Counted from the stretch's first letter, positions 1 to 9,890 are shown. The stretch: 64,000 nucleotides of DNA from Acinetobacter sp. TGL-Y2 (GCF_001612555.1 NZ_CP015110.1:186001-250000), one strand, 5' to 3'. Program-made: numbers and translations. Notes: generated from the sequence alone by a model not told the origin.

Positions 1-61
1 TTTGGGTATTGGTATTGCAGTGAAGCTGAGTCGTATGCCAAACGATTTAGAGAACTCATGA
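1..61 (+). CDS. C-terminal end of an unidentified protein (truncated by window edge)
   Basis: Only about 19 codons are inside the window, ending at a TGA at 59-61. The reading frame beginning at base 2 uses codons common in this genome (GGT, ATT, CGT, GCA) and reads LGIGIAVKLSRMPNDLENS. A second frame, starting at base 1, also stays open to a TAA at 85-87, but it uses rarer codons (CGA, AGA, CTC) and would overlap the next gene's end. I prefer the first. The product cannot be recognised. Confidence 0.3.
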   Translation, partial: LGIGIAVKLSRMPNDLENS

Positions 62-78
62 ATCAATTGAATTTTAAA

Positions 79-1104
79 TTAATTTAACTGCTGTTGAATA
101 AAAGCAATACTGCTTTTTTGAAGCTGATCAAGTGCTTCTTTTTCTACAGGGTAATGCCCACCTTTAGGTAGTATAACAGTTTGATGCGGTACGCTCAGAT
201 GTTTCATGACCTCTTGACTGAGTGTCAGGGGTGTCCAGTGGTCTTCAGCAGGCTGTGTCAAAAGTACTGGACACTGCACAAATGAAGACACGTGATAGGG
301 CGGTCTATAATTCATATAGCTGTTTAAAAACTGAATCGACATGGTGTTGCCCGCCGATGTTTTATCACGCAGCATAATCTTCAGGGCTTTCGGATCATTG
401 GTGAGTTTTGACATTTTAGATACCCATGCCATAGGCAGTGCAATTTTGCCAAAAGGGGTTTTCGCAGTGATGTTCATGCCGGGCAATAACATAGGGCTTA
501 AGGGGCTAAAACGCATTGTGCCTTTTTTCACGTCCAAATCTTGTTGGTCTAAAAAGGTCATGCCAATGATGCCTTTAACGTGTTTGTTTTGCATCGCAAC
601 GTGAAGTGTCAGCATACCACCCGCAGACAAACCATAGAGAAAAATTGGACGATCATCTTTTAGAGCTTCACTGTCAATAAAATCACTCACCAGTGTGATC
701 CAGTCTTCATAACGAATGTTACTTTTTGACGTATAGGTTGTCAGTCCATAGCCGGGTAAGTCGAGAGCCATAGTTTCATAACCTGCTTGTGCCAAAGGAT
801 GACCCAATACCAAACTCATTTGCCGACCATTGGTGCCCACACCATGCAATAAAATCACTTTTGCGTTCGCATTTGGGCGAGGATAATGGTCTATGTGAAC
901 CCGATGCTGTTGCCACGTCCAAAAGTATTCTTGCGGGAGTTCGTTTGATGAAAGTTGATACTCAGGTGGAAATTGTTTTTGTAGTTGTTTCCATGCCTCT
1001 TGCTCAGCATAGTTTTTTTCTTGGGACACGTTTGCCCAAGCCAATGAATTCACCAAGATTGAAAATGAAAGAAAACATACAGACATAAAGAATGTTTTGA
1101 GCAT
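79..1104 (-). CDS. Exported alpha/beta hydrolase
   Basis: The 341-residue product starts with a typical signal peptide (hydrophobic residues about 5-22, then Ala-Trp-Ala), so it should act in the periplasm or outside the cell. The alpha/beta-hydrolase fold is supported by an oxyanion-side LLHGVGTNGR, the nucleophile elbow GLSAGG (Ser) and a C-terminal GGHYP that would supply the catalytic His. An Asp in the PAEDHW segment is the likely third triad member. Family members are esterases or lipases. The substrate cannot be read from sequence. The gene is monocistronic and divergent from ygiQ. The ATG at 1104 is the first start giving the full signal peptide. Confidence 0.85.
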   Translation of the reverse strand: MLKTFFMSVCFLSFSILVNSLAWANVSQEKNYAEQEAWKQLQKQFPPEYQLSSNELPQEYFWTWQQHRVHIDHYPRPNANAKVILLHGVGTNGRQMSLVLGHPLAQAGYETMALDLPGYGLTTYTSKSNIRYEDWITLVSDFIDSEALKDDRPIFLYGLSAGGMLTLHVAMQNKHVKGIIGMTFLDQQDLDVKKGTMRFSPLSPMLLPGMNITAKTPFGKIALPMAWVSKMSKLTNDPKALKIMLRDKTSAGNTMSIQFLNSYMNYRPPYHVSSFVQCPVLLTQPAEDHWTPLTLSQEVMKHLSVPHQTVILPKGGHYPVEKEALDQLQKSSIAFIQQQLN

Positions 1105-1449
1105 GATGCATTGCTCCTATTATTTTTACTCAGATTAATTATTAGCTTGCTTGAGATATATTACTCTAATGACAGTCAGGTTTATATTTAAGTCAATTTA
1201 TGTTTAAAACAGATGTGAAGCATTGATTTTATACAGCTATTTAAAATCTTCCATTTGTCGGATATTGTCAAATAATTAGCTTGGATCTCATTTGAATTTC
1301 GTTCATTTTGCGCTGCAAAATAGTGATCTGCTCAATCTTTATGTTAGATTGTTTTTTAATCAAGCATCCTCACAGCTATTCATGTTAAAATGATCGGCTT
1401 TCATTTAGATCTCTCCCGATCGCCAACTGCCAATCGAGATATATACACC
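1105..1449. promoter_or_regulatory. Divergent promoter region between the hydrolase gene and ygiQ
   Basis: This gene-free stretch is AT-rich and must hold both divergent promoters. On the plus strand an extended -10 element (TG-T-TAAAAT) lies at 1383-1391. If used, transcription starts near 1398, so translation of ygiQ cannot begin at the in-frame ATG at 1390 and must begin at 1450. I see no clear operator or hairpin. Confidence 0.45.
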
Positions 1450-3858
1450 ATGTCTACAGCTTATACTGCTCAGACAGCGCCAACGGCGTTGTTTGATTAC
1501 GACAAATATTGGGCGTCATGCTTTGAACCTGCGCCATTTTTGCCGATGTCACGCGAGGAGATGGACTTACTCGGTTGGGATTCTTGTGACTTTATTTTGG
1601 TCTGTGGCGATGCTTATATCGATCACCCATCATTTTGTTCGGGGATCATTGGGCGTACTCTAGAGGCGCAAGGTTTCCGTGTTGGTATTATTGCACAACC
1701 AGATTGGACCAACGTGGATGCGTTCCGCGTTTTGGGTAAACCGAATATTGCTTGGGGTGTGACGGCGGGGAACATGGATTCCATGATCAACCGTTATACG
1801 GCAGATCGTAAAATCCGTTCTGATGATGCGTATTCACCTGACAATGTACCGAACAAACGTCCAGACCGTGCAGCAACGGTGTATTGCCAACGTGTACGTG
1901 AAGCCTATCCAGATGTGCCTGTACTGCTCGGTGGTATTGAAGCCTCACTGCGTCGTATTGCCCATTATGACTACTGGTCAGATAAAGTTCGTCGTTCAGT
2001 CCTAATGGACTCTAAAGCCGATCTTTTAATGTACGGTAATGGTGAGCGTTCGATCACTGAAGTGATGCATCGTTTGGCACGTGGTGAGAAAATTCACGAG
2101 ATTACCGATGTTCGTGGTACAGCGTTTATTGTTAATAAATTAAACCGTCCTTCGAAAGCGAAATTTGTCGAAATCGCATCGAATGATGTTGATACCGTGG
2201 GCCGCGTTGATCCGATCATTAACCCCTATGTAATGACCGAAGATTTAGAAGGCTGTGAAATTGAGAAGGGCAAAGATGATAGCCTGACACAATATCAAGG
2301 CTTTGAAAAAGAAGCTGTTGCTAATCCGATTGTTCGCGCAGGAGATACGCTGGACGCGGACACTCAAATTGTTCGACTTCAGCCTGTATCCAAAGCCATT
2401 AAGCATAAATTACCGCCACGTGAATTGGCTGTGATTCGTTTGCCTGCTTTTGAAGAAGTATCTGCTGATCCTGTTTTATATGCGCATGCCAACCGTATTT
2501 TGCATTTGGAAACCAACCCCGGCAATGCCCGTGCCATGGTGCAAAAACATGGTGAACGTGATGTGTGGTTAAACCCACCGCCCATTCCGCTGACCACAGA
2601 AGAAATGGATTACGTGTTTGACTTCCCCTATGCGCGTTTACCGCATCCCTCTTATGGCGAAGCACGTTTCCCAGCCTTTGACATGATTAAATTCTCAGTC
2701 AATATTATGCGTGGCTGTTTCGGCGGTTGTACGTTCTGTTCAATTACCGAACATGAAGGGCGTATTATTCAGAACCGTTCTGAAGAATCGATTTTGCGTG
2801 AAGTCGAAAAAATTCGTGATACCGCGCCAGGCTTTACCGGCATTATTTCGGACTTGGGTGGTCCTACGGCAAACATGTATCGTTTGCACTGTAATGATCC
2901 TGAAATTGAAAAGAATTGTCGTAAGCCGTCTTGTGTGTATCCGGGCGTATGTCAGAACTTATTGACAGATCATGCACCACTGACCCAGTTGTACCGTAAA
3001 GCACGTTCACTCAAAGGCATTAAAAAGATTTTGATTGGTTCGGGTTTGCGTTATGACCTTGCAGTTTTAAACCCTGAATATGTCAAAGAATTGGTTCAGC
3101 ACCATGTCGGGGGGTACTTAAAAATTGCGCCTGAACATACTGAAAAAGGTCCATTGTCCAAGATGATGAAACCGGGTATTGGTGCGTATGATCGTTTCAA
3201 ACAAATGTTTGATCGTTATAGTAAAGAAGCAGGAAAAGAGCAGTACTTAATTCCTTACTTCATTGCGGCGCATCCGGGTACAACCGAATACGACATGATG
3301 AATCTGGCGATTTGGTTGAAGAAAAATGGTTTCCGTGCAGATCAAGTACAGACTTTCTATCCTTCTCCAATGGCAACCGCAACCACCATGTACTACACCG
3401 GTAAAAACCCGCTGGCAAAGGTTGCGCGTTATACCGAGAATTTAGACATTGTGAAAGGTGATAAGCGTCGCCGTATTCATAAAGCATTCTTACGTTATCA
3501 TGATTCGAATAACTGGCCACTGCTTCGTGAAGCCTTGAAAGACATGGGTCGTGCGGATCTTATTGGTAACTCTAAACATCATTTGATTCCGACCTATCAG
3601 CCCGCGGGTACTGAAGGAGAGTATCAATCTGCGCGCAAGAAGAATTCCACGGTTGCGGGTGACTCACAAAAACGTAGCAGTGATAATACCGTTCGTAATC
3701 AAACTGCGGGTAGCCAAGGTCGTCCTTCTAATACCAAGAAACGTCCTGATCGTGGTCAAATTTTGACGCAACATACGGGTTTGCCTCCACGTGAAACAGG
3801 GGATGCAAAACGCCCTCAGTCAGCTAAACCCAAAAGTAAAAACAGATCTAAAGCCTAA
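1450..3858 (+). CDS. ygiQ: YgiQ-family radical SAM protein
   Basis: The 802-residue product matches E. coli YgiQ closely along its length, including [12 protein letters not shown] near the N-terminus, [16 protein letters not shown] and GGIEASLRR. The radical-SAM cluster motif CX3CX2C is present as CFGGCTFC, followed by [11 protein letters not shown]. It should bind a [4Fe-4S] cluster and S-adenosylmethionine. The physiological reaction of this family is not established. The last 100 or so residues are a low-complexity basic tail rich in Lys, Arg, Ser, Asn and Gln, probably disordered. The ATG at 1450 is preferred over one at 1390, which lies inside a likely promoter. Confidence 0.93.
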   Translation: MSTAYTAQTAPTALFDYDKYWASCFEPAPFLPMSREEMDLLGWDSCDFILVCGDAYIDHPSFCSGIIGRTLEAQGFRVGIIAQPDWTNVDAFRVLGKPNIAWGVTAGNMDSMINRYTADRKIRSDDAYSPDNVPNKRPDRAATVYCQRVREAYPDVPVLLGGIEASLRRIAHYDYWSDKVRRSVLMDSKADLLMYGNGERSITEVMHRLARGEKIHEITDVRGTAFIVNKLNRPSKAKFVEIASNDVDTVGRVDPIINPYVMTEDLEGCEIEKGKDDSLTQYQGFEKEAVANPIVRAGDTLDADTQIVRLQPVSKAIKHKLPPRELAVIRLPAFEEVSADPVLYAHANRILHLETNPGNARAMVQKHGERDVWLNPPPIPLTTEEMDYVFDFPYARLPHPSYGEARFPAFDMIKFSVNIMRGCFGGCTFCSITEHEGRIIQNRSEESILREVEKIRDTAPGFTGIISDLGGPTANMYRLHCNDPEIEKNCRKPSCVYPGVCQNLLTDHAPLTQLYRKARSLKGIKKILIGSGLRYDLAVLNPEYVKELVQHHVGGYLKIAPEHTEKGPLSKMMKPGIGAYDRFKQMFDRYSKEAGKEQYLIPYFIAAHPGTTEYDMMNLAIWLKKNGFRADQVQTFYPSPMATATTMYYTGKNPLAKVARYTENLDIVKGDKRRRIHKAFLRYHDSNNWPLLREALKDMGRADLIGNSKHHLIPTYQPAGTEGEYQSARKKNSTVAGDSQKRSSDNTVRNQTAGSQGRPSNTKKRPDRGQILTQHTGLPPRETGDAKRPQSAKPKSKNRSKA

Positions 3859-3873
3859 ATAAACGATTTAAAA

Positions 3874-3902
3874 AGAGAGGACGCCAGAAGTCCTCTTTTT
3901 TG
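3874..3902 (+). terminator. Intrinsic terminator of ygiQ
   Basis: GAGGAC at 3877-3882 pairs with GTCCTC at 3890-3895 around a seven-base loop and is followed by a run of T. It lies just after the ygiQ stop codon. Confidence 0.8.
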
Positions 3903-4484
3903 TGGATAACTCATTTTCATGTGTTGATAAGTTTGATTACAAAAAAAAACATTTTTTCAGAGTCTTAAACACTAAGATAAAGAAAGTGAATAAATTCATT
4001 TCAGCCGAAAAAAAATTGTTTTTAATGAAATGATTAGCTATAAAAGAATGTGTTGTTATTGTCATACTTGTGTCATGAGCAAATCTTAAAATAAAACTGA
4101 GTATATTGAAATCTTAAAAAATGATATCTGGTCTACATTTAAAATTATGAATCCTCGTTATACTGATTTTGGGCGGATGGTACATATATAGCGTGTTTTT
4201 ACTTGAGTCATAGTGAAATCGAATCATCGTGAATGACTCATATTGTTAGTTTTGAATTCGCCCATATTGATTTTAAAATTTAGACCGTTATAGTTTGGTG
4301 ATTTTTTCAACCTAATCAAAAACCAGTCAAAAAATTAGTTTAAAGAGTAAGCTAAAGAACCAACTTAAATAAATGGATATTGAATTTGGGTCGATACAAT
4401 AAAAACAGGGATGCTCGGTGGATGTTATAACGCCGGTATTGAAAGAAGAAATGAATTATAAGAATATGAATAAGGATAGACACT
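3903..4484. other. Gene-free AT-rich stretch with nested inverted repeats
   Basis: No convincing coding frame covers these 580 bases. Two inverted repeats are nested: TGAGTCAT (4204-4211) with ATGACTCA (4233-4240), and outside it TGGGCG (4170-4175) with CGCCCA (4259-4264). Together they could fold as one long interrupted stem. The 3' end must contain the promoter of the downstream DUF2726 gene. A small RNA or a decayed element is possible, but nothing identifies it. Confidence 0.35.
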
Positions 4485-5024
4485 ATGAACATGATGATCA
4501 TCGCGAGTATAGCGATACTTGTGATCGTGTTGATTGTTGCTTATAAAGGATTGAAACATAAGCAACCTTCAGACAGTGCGCTGCGCCAAAGAGCAGTGTT
4601 TAATACTGTTGAACAACTCACCTTTACACGCTTAAAGGACATTTTTCCTGAAGCGAATATACTCGCACATGTGTCCTTTGACGCATTACTTACGACTAAG
4701 TTTCCACGTACTCGGCGCAAGTATCAAAAGTTATTTGCGGACTTTGTACTGCTTGATAAAGACTTCCATGTCATGGCGATTATCGCGCTGGGCGATGGCA
4801 TGACGACAAGGCGTGCAAACTCTAGCATTGATCAAGATGTATTGTTAGATGCAGCAGGGTATCGGGTGATTCGTTATCAACACGTTCCCGAGTATCAGCA
4901 GTTGCGAGAAGATTTTTTAATTGAGTATGAAGACATGCAGACAATGCCTGAATCCGAGCAAGAAGGTGAAAAGTTGAATCTATACTCAGCACGCTATATA
5001 AACAAGACCCGAGTATTTGGATAA
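4485..5024 (+). CDS. Membrane-anchored DUF2726 domain protein
   Basis: The 179-residue product has an N-terminal transmembrane segment (about residues 3-20, Ile/Val-rich) followed by a DUF2726 domain. Typical features are the opening FTRLKDIFPE, a basic RTRRKYQKLFADFVLLDKDF block and the terminal DAAGYRVIRYQ strand. DUF2726 is thought to resemble a restriction-endonuclease-like fold, and its function is unknown. The start is supported by AAGGAT about seven bases upstream. The gene stands alone and is convergent with the RidA-family gene, sharing a terminator with it. Confidence 0.8.
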   Translation: MNMMIIASIAILVIVLIVAYKGLKHKQPSDSALRQRAVFNTVEQLTFTRLKDIFPEANILAHVSFDALLTTKFPRTRRKYQKLFADFVLLDKDFHVMAIIALGDGMTTRRANSSIDQDVLLDAAGYRVIRYQHVPEYQQLREDFLIEYEDMQTMPESEQEGEKLNLYSARYINKTRVFG

Positions 5025-5061
5025 CTGCGATTTTTTAGATCTATCCAATGAATTAGAACGT

Positions 5062-5089
5062 AAAAAAGCATGCGCAGGCATGCTTTTTT
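5062..5089 (+). terminator. Bidirectional terminator between the DUF2726 and RidA-family genes
   Basis: A perfect 12-base stem (5062-5073 with 5078-5089) encloses a GCAG loop. It has six A on one side and six T on the other, so it can terminate transcription from both convergent genes. Confidence 0.88.
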
Positions 5090-5120
5090 ATTTACTTTGA
5101 AACTTACCTGAAGTTTGAAA

Positions 5121-5477
5121 TTACTCAGGTTTCACCGCGACCACGGTCATTTCAACCAGCACTTCTGGCTTATACATTTTCGCTTCTACACATGCACGGG
5201 GTAAGGCTTGAATGTCTGAACACCAAGCATCCCAAACTTCATTCATACCTGCATAATCATTTTCAATGTCTTTAAGGAAAATAGTCACAGACATAATATG
5301 AGATTTATCCGTACCTGCATCTGCTAAAAACTGATCAATAAAATCTAAAGTTTGCTGCGTTTGACCTTTAATATCTAGACTTGTATCTGAAGCCAATTGA
5401 CCAGCCAAATGAACCAAATTTCCTGAAATAGCCACTTCAGAAAAACGCTTTGCTACGTGTAGACGTTGTACAGCCAT
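5121..5477 (-). CDS. RidA/YjgF-family enamine/imine deaminase
   Basis: The 118-residue product has normal RidA-family length. The C-terminal signature is present as LPRACVEAKMYKPEVLVEM, with the Arg that contacts the substrate carboxylate and the Glu that positions water. Family members hydrolyse reactive enamine/imine intermediates such as 2-aminoacrylate. The sequence is closer to the YoaB subgroup than to canonical RidA (compare the shared MN-VWDAW segment), so the natural substrate is uncertain. It is a single-gene unit on the minus strand. Confidence 0.88.
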   Translation of the reverse strand: MAVQRLHVAKRFSEVAISGNLVHLAGQLASDTSLDIKGQTQQTLDFIDQFLADAGTDKSHIMSVTIFLKDIENDYAGMNEVWDAWCSDIQALPRACVEAKMYKPEVLVEMTVVAVKPE

Positions 5478-6259
5478 GCGAATGCTCTTAGAAACAAGTG
5501 TATAGGTATTTTACGTGAGGCGTTTGCATTCTGCAAAGTCAGACTTAAGCCATTTCGTGATGTTGGATTTATATTGAAAACGAGACAATTTTTTTAACAC
5601 ACCTTTTAGCCGTTTGATGCTTGATGGTGCTGGACATAATCATAGCAACGAGTGCGGGAATCAAAACAGCCTACAGCCAAATACGGTGTGACATACGCGG
5701 CCCAAAGCCATACCGACTAAAGCACCAACTACATATATGCTTTTATGCGAAATTTTGTCTGAGATCCATGCAAAAAATGCAATACTGAATCATCTGATCA
5801 CCCCAACCATAAGCTAATATTCAGAAATAACTGCTTATCCATACTCAAATTATAGTTTGAATCGTTGAAGCAAACTTAGCGACCATACATGGGATGAGTA
5901 GCGCTGCCAAGCGCAATGTAATAATCTACAATAAGGCTCTAAAGTATTGGCTTAGTGGCTGAAAAATGGGAAGTTTTTGAAGGAGGGCTGGTTTTTTCTT
6001 GAAGTACAGAAATATAAGGTGCAGTTTTTATACAAAGAGAGAACCCATAAGATATATCAGAGGGTCCTGCAATATTCGGATTGATTGTCACGCCAATTGC
6101 AGGACTGGTATGCTCAAAATATAGATGATCTTTGGGCATCTCAGCATATACATGGATAATGTATAGCGCGAATTAGATTACGCTAAAAAAGCCGATTTTG
6201 GATAAATTTTTGCTTTTTTTTTATTCTTTTGCATAAAATTTAAACATTTTTAGGCTGGT
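5478..6259. other. Non-coding, decayed stretch between ridA-like gene and dinB
   Basis: There is no intact gene in these 780 bases. The minus strand carries a recognisable transporter remnant (5580-5830) and a 66-codon open frame at 5939-6139. The latter has no clear ribosome-binding site and no family I recognise. Broken frames, frequent stops and lack of conserved start sites suggest an old deletion/decay scar rather than a regulatory region. Confidence 0.5.
5580..5830 (-). pseudogene. Remnant of a major-facilitator transporter
   Basis: Translating the minus strand from about 5783 to 5700 gives FFAWISDKISHKSIYVVGAL, then VGMALG. This resembles the loop 2-3 signature of MFS metabolite:H+ symporters (a conserved SD-GRK-like block followed by a glycine-rich helix). 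Further downstream, after a frameshift, IPALVAMIMSSTIKH reads in another phase. Stops and frame changes on both sides rule out an intact gene. The assignment rests on one motif, so it is tentative. Confidence 0.5.
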
Positions 6260-7315
6260 TTACCAAAGTGAAAGTTGTGAATCTGCTTGTTTTTCCGAGA
6301 GCCCATACACCCCAACACCAATTAAACGAAACTGATGATCCTCCGAAATATGCATTTCTGCCAACAAATAATGCAGAATTTGTTCCAGCTCTTGCTTCGA
6401 ATTTAAGGGCTGTTTAAAGCTTTTACTGTGCTGTAACACATGGAAATTTTTAAGTTTAAGTTTGACGCTGACGCCGCGTGCATGTAGTTGTTTCTTTTCT
6501 AAATTGAGCCAAACTCGCTCAAGCAAATCATGCCAAAACGGTGCGCACTGTATAAGGTTAAAGTCCTGATCAAAAGTAGTTTCTTTAGAAATTTGTTGAC
6601 GTTTGCGCTCTGTTTGCACTGGACGCTCATCAATGCCTTGCGCATATAAAAACAGTTGTTTGCCGTACTTGCCAAAATGATGCATCAGCACTGCTTCTTC
6701 AACTTGCTGTAACTCCCCCAAAGTTTCAAGTTGTAAGACTTTGAGTTTTTCTTGCATGACTTTACCTACGCCCGGAATTTTTTTTAAGGGTAGATGTTGA
6801 ATAAAGTCCTGAACTTGATGCGGTTTAATCACACAAATGCCATTGGGCTTATGCCAATCTGAGGCAATTTTGGCAAGAAACTTATTCGGTGCAACTCCAG
6901 CTGAAGCGGTTAAACCGGTGGTTTTAAAGATGTCTTCTCGAATATGCATGGCAACTTCGGTGGCACTGGAAAGCTGTTTAAAGTTTTCAGTTACATCAAG
7001 ATATGCTTCATCTAAAGAGAGTGGTTCAATTAAAGCTGTGTACTGCTGAAAAATGTGATGAATCTGCTGAGAAAAGTCATGATACTTTTGAAAATGAGGT
7101 TCAATCACGACCAATTGTGGGCATAACTTCCGTGCTTGACCCATCGACATGGCCGATCTTAAGCCAAAGGTACGAGCAGGGTAGGATGCTGCTGCAATCA
7201 CAGCACGAGGATGGTGTGATGAGATCACCACAGGCAAGTGTCTTAATTCAGGACGCTCCAAAAGTTCAACAGAGGCATAAAATGCATCCATATCAATATG
7301 TATAATTTTTCTCAT
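6260..7315 (-). CDS. dinB: DNA polymerase IV (Y-family translesion polymerase)
   Basis: The 351-residue length is standard for DinB. Catalytic motifs are [14 protein letters not shown] (Asp8) and SLDEAYLD (Asp-Glu), with the steric-gate region FYA between them. [12 protein letters not shown] and the helix-hairpin-helix [12 protein letters not shown] are also present. It performs error-prone synthesis past template lesions. The C-terminus ends in SLW after a Gln-rich stretch, the place where DinB proteins carry a beta-clamp-binding motif. No LexA-type inverted repeat is visible upstream, as expected for Acinetobacter. Confidence 0.95.
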   Translation of the reverse strand: MRKIIHIDMDAFYASVELLERPELRHLPVVISSHHPRAVIAAASYPARTFGLRSAMSMGQARKLCPQLVVIEPHFQKYHDFSQQIHHIFQQYTALIEPLSLDEAYLDVTENFKQLSSATEVAMHIREDIFKTTGLTASAGVAPNKFLAKIASDWHKPNGICVIKPHQVQDFIQHLPLKKIPGVGKVMQEKLKVLQLETLGELQQVEEAVLMHHFGKYGKQLFLYAQGIDERPVQTERKRQQISKETTFDQDFNLIQCAPFWHDLLERVWLNLEKKQLHARGVSVKLKLKNFHVLQHSKSFKQPLNSKQELEQILHYLLAEMHISEDHQFRLIGVGVYGLSEKQADSQLSLW

Positions 7316-7467
7316 AAATCATTAAATAATGTGTAGATATTGCTTTAGTTTAACGCAATTATGGCATATTCGAGCGCCGTTAAAATAGCTTCACGTCAAT
7401 GGATGTCTTGAGGATATTTGCTACAATCGTCTATCTGAATTAGAAGTGAATAATCATAAAGTTTTGA

Positions 7468-8256
7468 TTAATCTTGAACAATTTTTGGCAGTGGATACAG
7501 TTTGTTTTCTTCTAAAAAAGCTTGCCATGCATCATGGTCACCATTGAAAACATTTAAATCCACAGGGGTAGAAATGCCTTTAATTTTGCCTTGGTTGGTG
7601 TGTTGCCAGAACAGCCATTTAGGCTCACCTTTTAGCTTGGGTTTACCTTGATATTCGCGAACCCAAAGCGGTACTTGGTCAAATTGTCCTGCAAGCACAA
7701 TGTTATAAAATGATTTGGAAATATAAAAAATCGGTTGCTTGCCATAATGCTGTTTTAACTGATCATGCATGTCTTGAATTTCAAGTAATAGCTGATCTTT
7801 AGAATAGGTATTAATACAGTTGCTGTCATATTCAAGGTCAATCACAGGTGGTAAGGCATCGACTTTCTGGGGTACGGTGGCTATAAAGTTTTGTGCTTGA
7901 ATATTACCGTCGCGGCAGAGTCTATAAAAATGATATGCACCGACTAAAAAACCATGCTCACGCGCCTTGAGCCAATTTTCTTGGAATTTACGGTCTTTAA
8001 AATCTCCCCCTTCAGTGGCTTTGAGATAGACAAACTTAAATTCTTGCGGTGAAATTTGCGACCATTGAATCTCATTTTGGTGATGCGAAACATCAAAGCC
8101 TTTCACTGGATATTCTTGAGCAGAGGCAGGCTGAGTAGGGAGGCCAAAAAAGAAAAACAGCGCTGAAATACACAGCAGAAGCACACCCACAACAGATGCG
8201 AGTAGAGTATAAGGCTTAATCTTATTTTGTTTTTTTTGTAGTTTGGCTTTGGACAT
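7468..8256 (-). CDS. Membrane-anchored GH25 lysozyme-like muramidase
   Basis: The 262-residue product has a basic cytoplasmic start, one transmembrane helix at about 17-38 and an extracytoplasmic GH25 domain. Active-site signatures are visible: GFDVSHHQ at the first strand and the acidic DLEYD pair that carries the catalytic acid. VYLKATEGGDFKD and GAYHFYR are also typical. GH25 enzymes cleave the beta-1,4 bond between N-acetylmuramic acid and N-acetylglucosamine. It lies alone between dinB and an efflux gene on the same strand. Cell-wall remodelling is the likely role. A toxin role is not indicated by any neighbour. Confidence 0.88.
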   Translation of the reverse strand: MSKAKLQKKQNKIKPYTLLASVVGVLLLCISALFFFFGLPTQPASAQEYPVKGFDVSHHQNEIQWSQISPQEFKFVYLKATEGGDFKDRKFQENWLKAREHGFLVGAYHFYRLCRDGNIQAQNFIATVPQKVDALPPVIDLEYDSNCINTYSKDQLLLEIQDMHDQLKQHYGKQPIFYISKSFYNIVLAGQFDQVPLWVREYQGKPKLKGEPKWLFWQHTNQGKIKGISTPVDLNVFNGDHDAWQAFLEENKLYPLPKIVQD

Positions 8257-8343
8257 AAGTCTTGCAAATGGATAACAACGAATGCTGAGTATGATAGCGT
8301 GATCTGCATGGACAGACCACGAACTTTGCGTAATTGAGGTGAG

Positions 8344-9735
8344 TTAGTCTGCGGTCTCTTTGGGAATTTGCCAGAAAATAATCGCTGTGATCAAATTAAT
8401 ACAACCGAGCAAAATTAATGTGATATGAAAGGCAGTCGCAATATTTTCAGCGCCGACATAGGCAGTAAAGACGTTGATTAAGGTTCCCGCCAATGCCACA
8501 CCAATACTCATCGACAGCATCATGATCATGGACAAGAAACTATTGCCACTACTGGCATCCTGTTGAGGCAGATCTTTAAGGGTTAAGGTGTTCATCGAGA
8601 CGAATTGTAAAGAATTAAGTACACCAAAGACAAAGAAATGCAGCGCACGTATCCATGTTGGTGTATCTGCTGTGGTCAGTGCAAAACTGGCGATACAAGC
8701 GCCGACCAACAAAGTATTGACCAGTAGTACATTTCGGTAACCAAAGTGCTGAATAATATGACGAATGATTGGTTTAGACGCCAAGGATCCCAGTACTGTC
8801 GGAATCATCAATAAACCGGTAATAAAAGGTTCGAACCCAAATGCCACTTGCAACATTAACGGGATCATAAAAGGCATGGCATTGCCACCTAAACGAGCAA
8901 AAAAGTTGCCTAAGATGCCAATAGCATAGATTCGATTACGAAAAAGTTTAGATTGAAACAGTGCATTGCTATGTGTGTGCGCATGGAAGGCATACCAGAG
9001 CACAGCAACAATACCCGTCATTATCAGTCCAATGCTCCACCACAGACTCAAATAAGGACTGGCAAAGTTTTCAATGCCCAAGCACAGCCCGACCATGGCG
9101 ATGACCAATAGAATAAATCCCCAGAAATCAAAGCGAGCAACATTCGGTTCAGTCACATTCGGCATGGCTTTAAAGGTCAGCAGTACCCCTAAAATGCCAA
9201 TTGGAAGATTGATTAGGAAGATCCACTCCCAGGTCATGTATTCAACCAGCCAACCGCCTAAGGTTGGACCGATGAGCGGGCCGATCAGTCCTGCCAGACT
9301 CATGAGGCTCATGGCGGCTAGAAATTGCGTTCGGGGAATAATTTTCAGCATGGCCAAACGCCCAATCGGCAGTAACAGCGCACCGCCAATGCCTTGAATC
9401 ACGCGGAAAAATAACAGCTGATTTAGACTGTTCGAAAAAGCACAGCCCAGTGATGCGAGGGTGAAAATAATAATCGCTGAAAAGAATGTATTTCGCACGC
9501 CAAAACGATCTGCAAGCCAACCACTTAAAGGGATACATGCAGCAACAGACAATACATACGCTACGACTACACTGTGCATATTGAGCGGGTCTTCATTCAG
9601 ACTTTGTGCAATAGCAGGTATTGCTGTGTTAATAATGGTCGTGTCCAGACCTTGCATAAAAAATCCAATCGACACTAGAAAAACCAAGAGTCGAAATTCG
9701 GGCTGTAATGCTTGATGGTTGGGGGTGCTATTCAT
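8344..9735 (-). CDS. mdtD: MdtD-like MFS multidrug transporter (DHA2 family)
   Basis: The 463-residue product aligns well with E. coli MdtD. Shared blocks are IGFFMQGLDTTIINTAIP, SGWLADRFGVRNTFF (motif A), GGALLLPIGRLAMLK, GPLIGPTLGGWLVEY (motif C) and MNTLTLKDLPQQDASSGNS. About 14 transmembrane helices are expected, in the inner membrane. It should be a drug:H+ antiporter. In E. coli mdtD belongs to the mdtABCD operon, but here no RND partner is nearby, so the substrate is open. The symbol reflects similarity only. Confidence 0.82.
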   Translation of the reverse strand: MNSTPNHQALQPEFRLLVFLVSIGFFMQGLDTTIINTAIPAIAQSLNEDPLNMHSVVVAYVLSVAACIPLSGWLADRFGVRNTFFSAIIIFTLASLGCAFSNSLNQLLFFRVIQGIGGALLLPIGRLAMLKIIPRTQFLAAMSLMSLAGLIGPLIGPTLGGWLVEYMTWEWIFLINLPIGILGVLLTFKAMPNVTEPNVARFDFWGFILLVIAMVGLCLGIENFASPYLSLWWSIGLIMTGIVAVLWYAFHAHTHSNALFQSKLFRNRIYAIGILGNFFARLGGNAMPFMIPLMLQVAFGFEPFITGLLMIPTVLGSLASKPIIRHIIQHFGYRNVLLVNTLLVGACIASFALTTADTPTWIRALHFFVFGVLNSLQFVSMNTLTLKDLPQQDASSGNSFLSMIMMLSMSIGVALAGTLINVFTAYVGAENIATAFHITLILLGCINLITAIIFWQIPKETAD

Positions 9736-9864
9736 AACAACGCGATATAAATTGTTTTAAATAGTGTAAATCAAAGCGTTAAAGCTTGGGTTTACAATTC
9801 GTTATTCCATACAGAAATCTATAGAGGAGTCAACTCAAGTATATTTGACTCATATATGGCGTAA

Positions 9865-9890
9865 ACAAAAAAGAGCCATCGGGCTCTTTT
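9865..9890 (-). terminator. Terminator after the LOG-family gene
   Basis: AAAAGAGCC (9869-9877) pairs with GGCTCTTTT (9882-9890). Read on the minus strand the hairpin is followed by a T-run, and it lies just downstream of the LOG-family stop codon. Confidence 0.8.

Noticed and set aside
2379..2665. Antisense open frames inside ygiQ
   Set aside because: They arise from codon bias of the coding strand and lack start signals or any recognisable protein family.
4178..4192. Sigma-54-like TGG-N10-GC spacing
   Set aside because: Spacing fits, but the sequence TGGTAC...TAGC deviates at two key bases and no nitrogen- or RpoN-type gene follows.
5939..6139. 66-codon open frame as a real gene
   Set aside because: There is no ribosome-binding site, no recognisable family and it lies in a decayed stretch.
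7316..7467. LexA box upstream of dinB
   Set aside because: No CTG-N10-CAG-type palindrome is present. Acinetobacter is known to lack canonical LexA.
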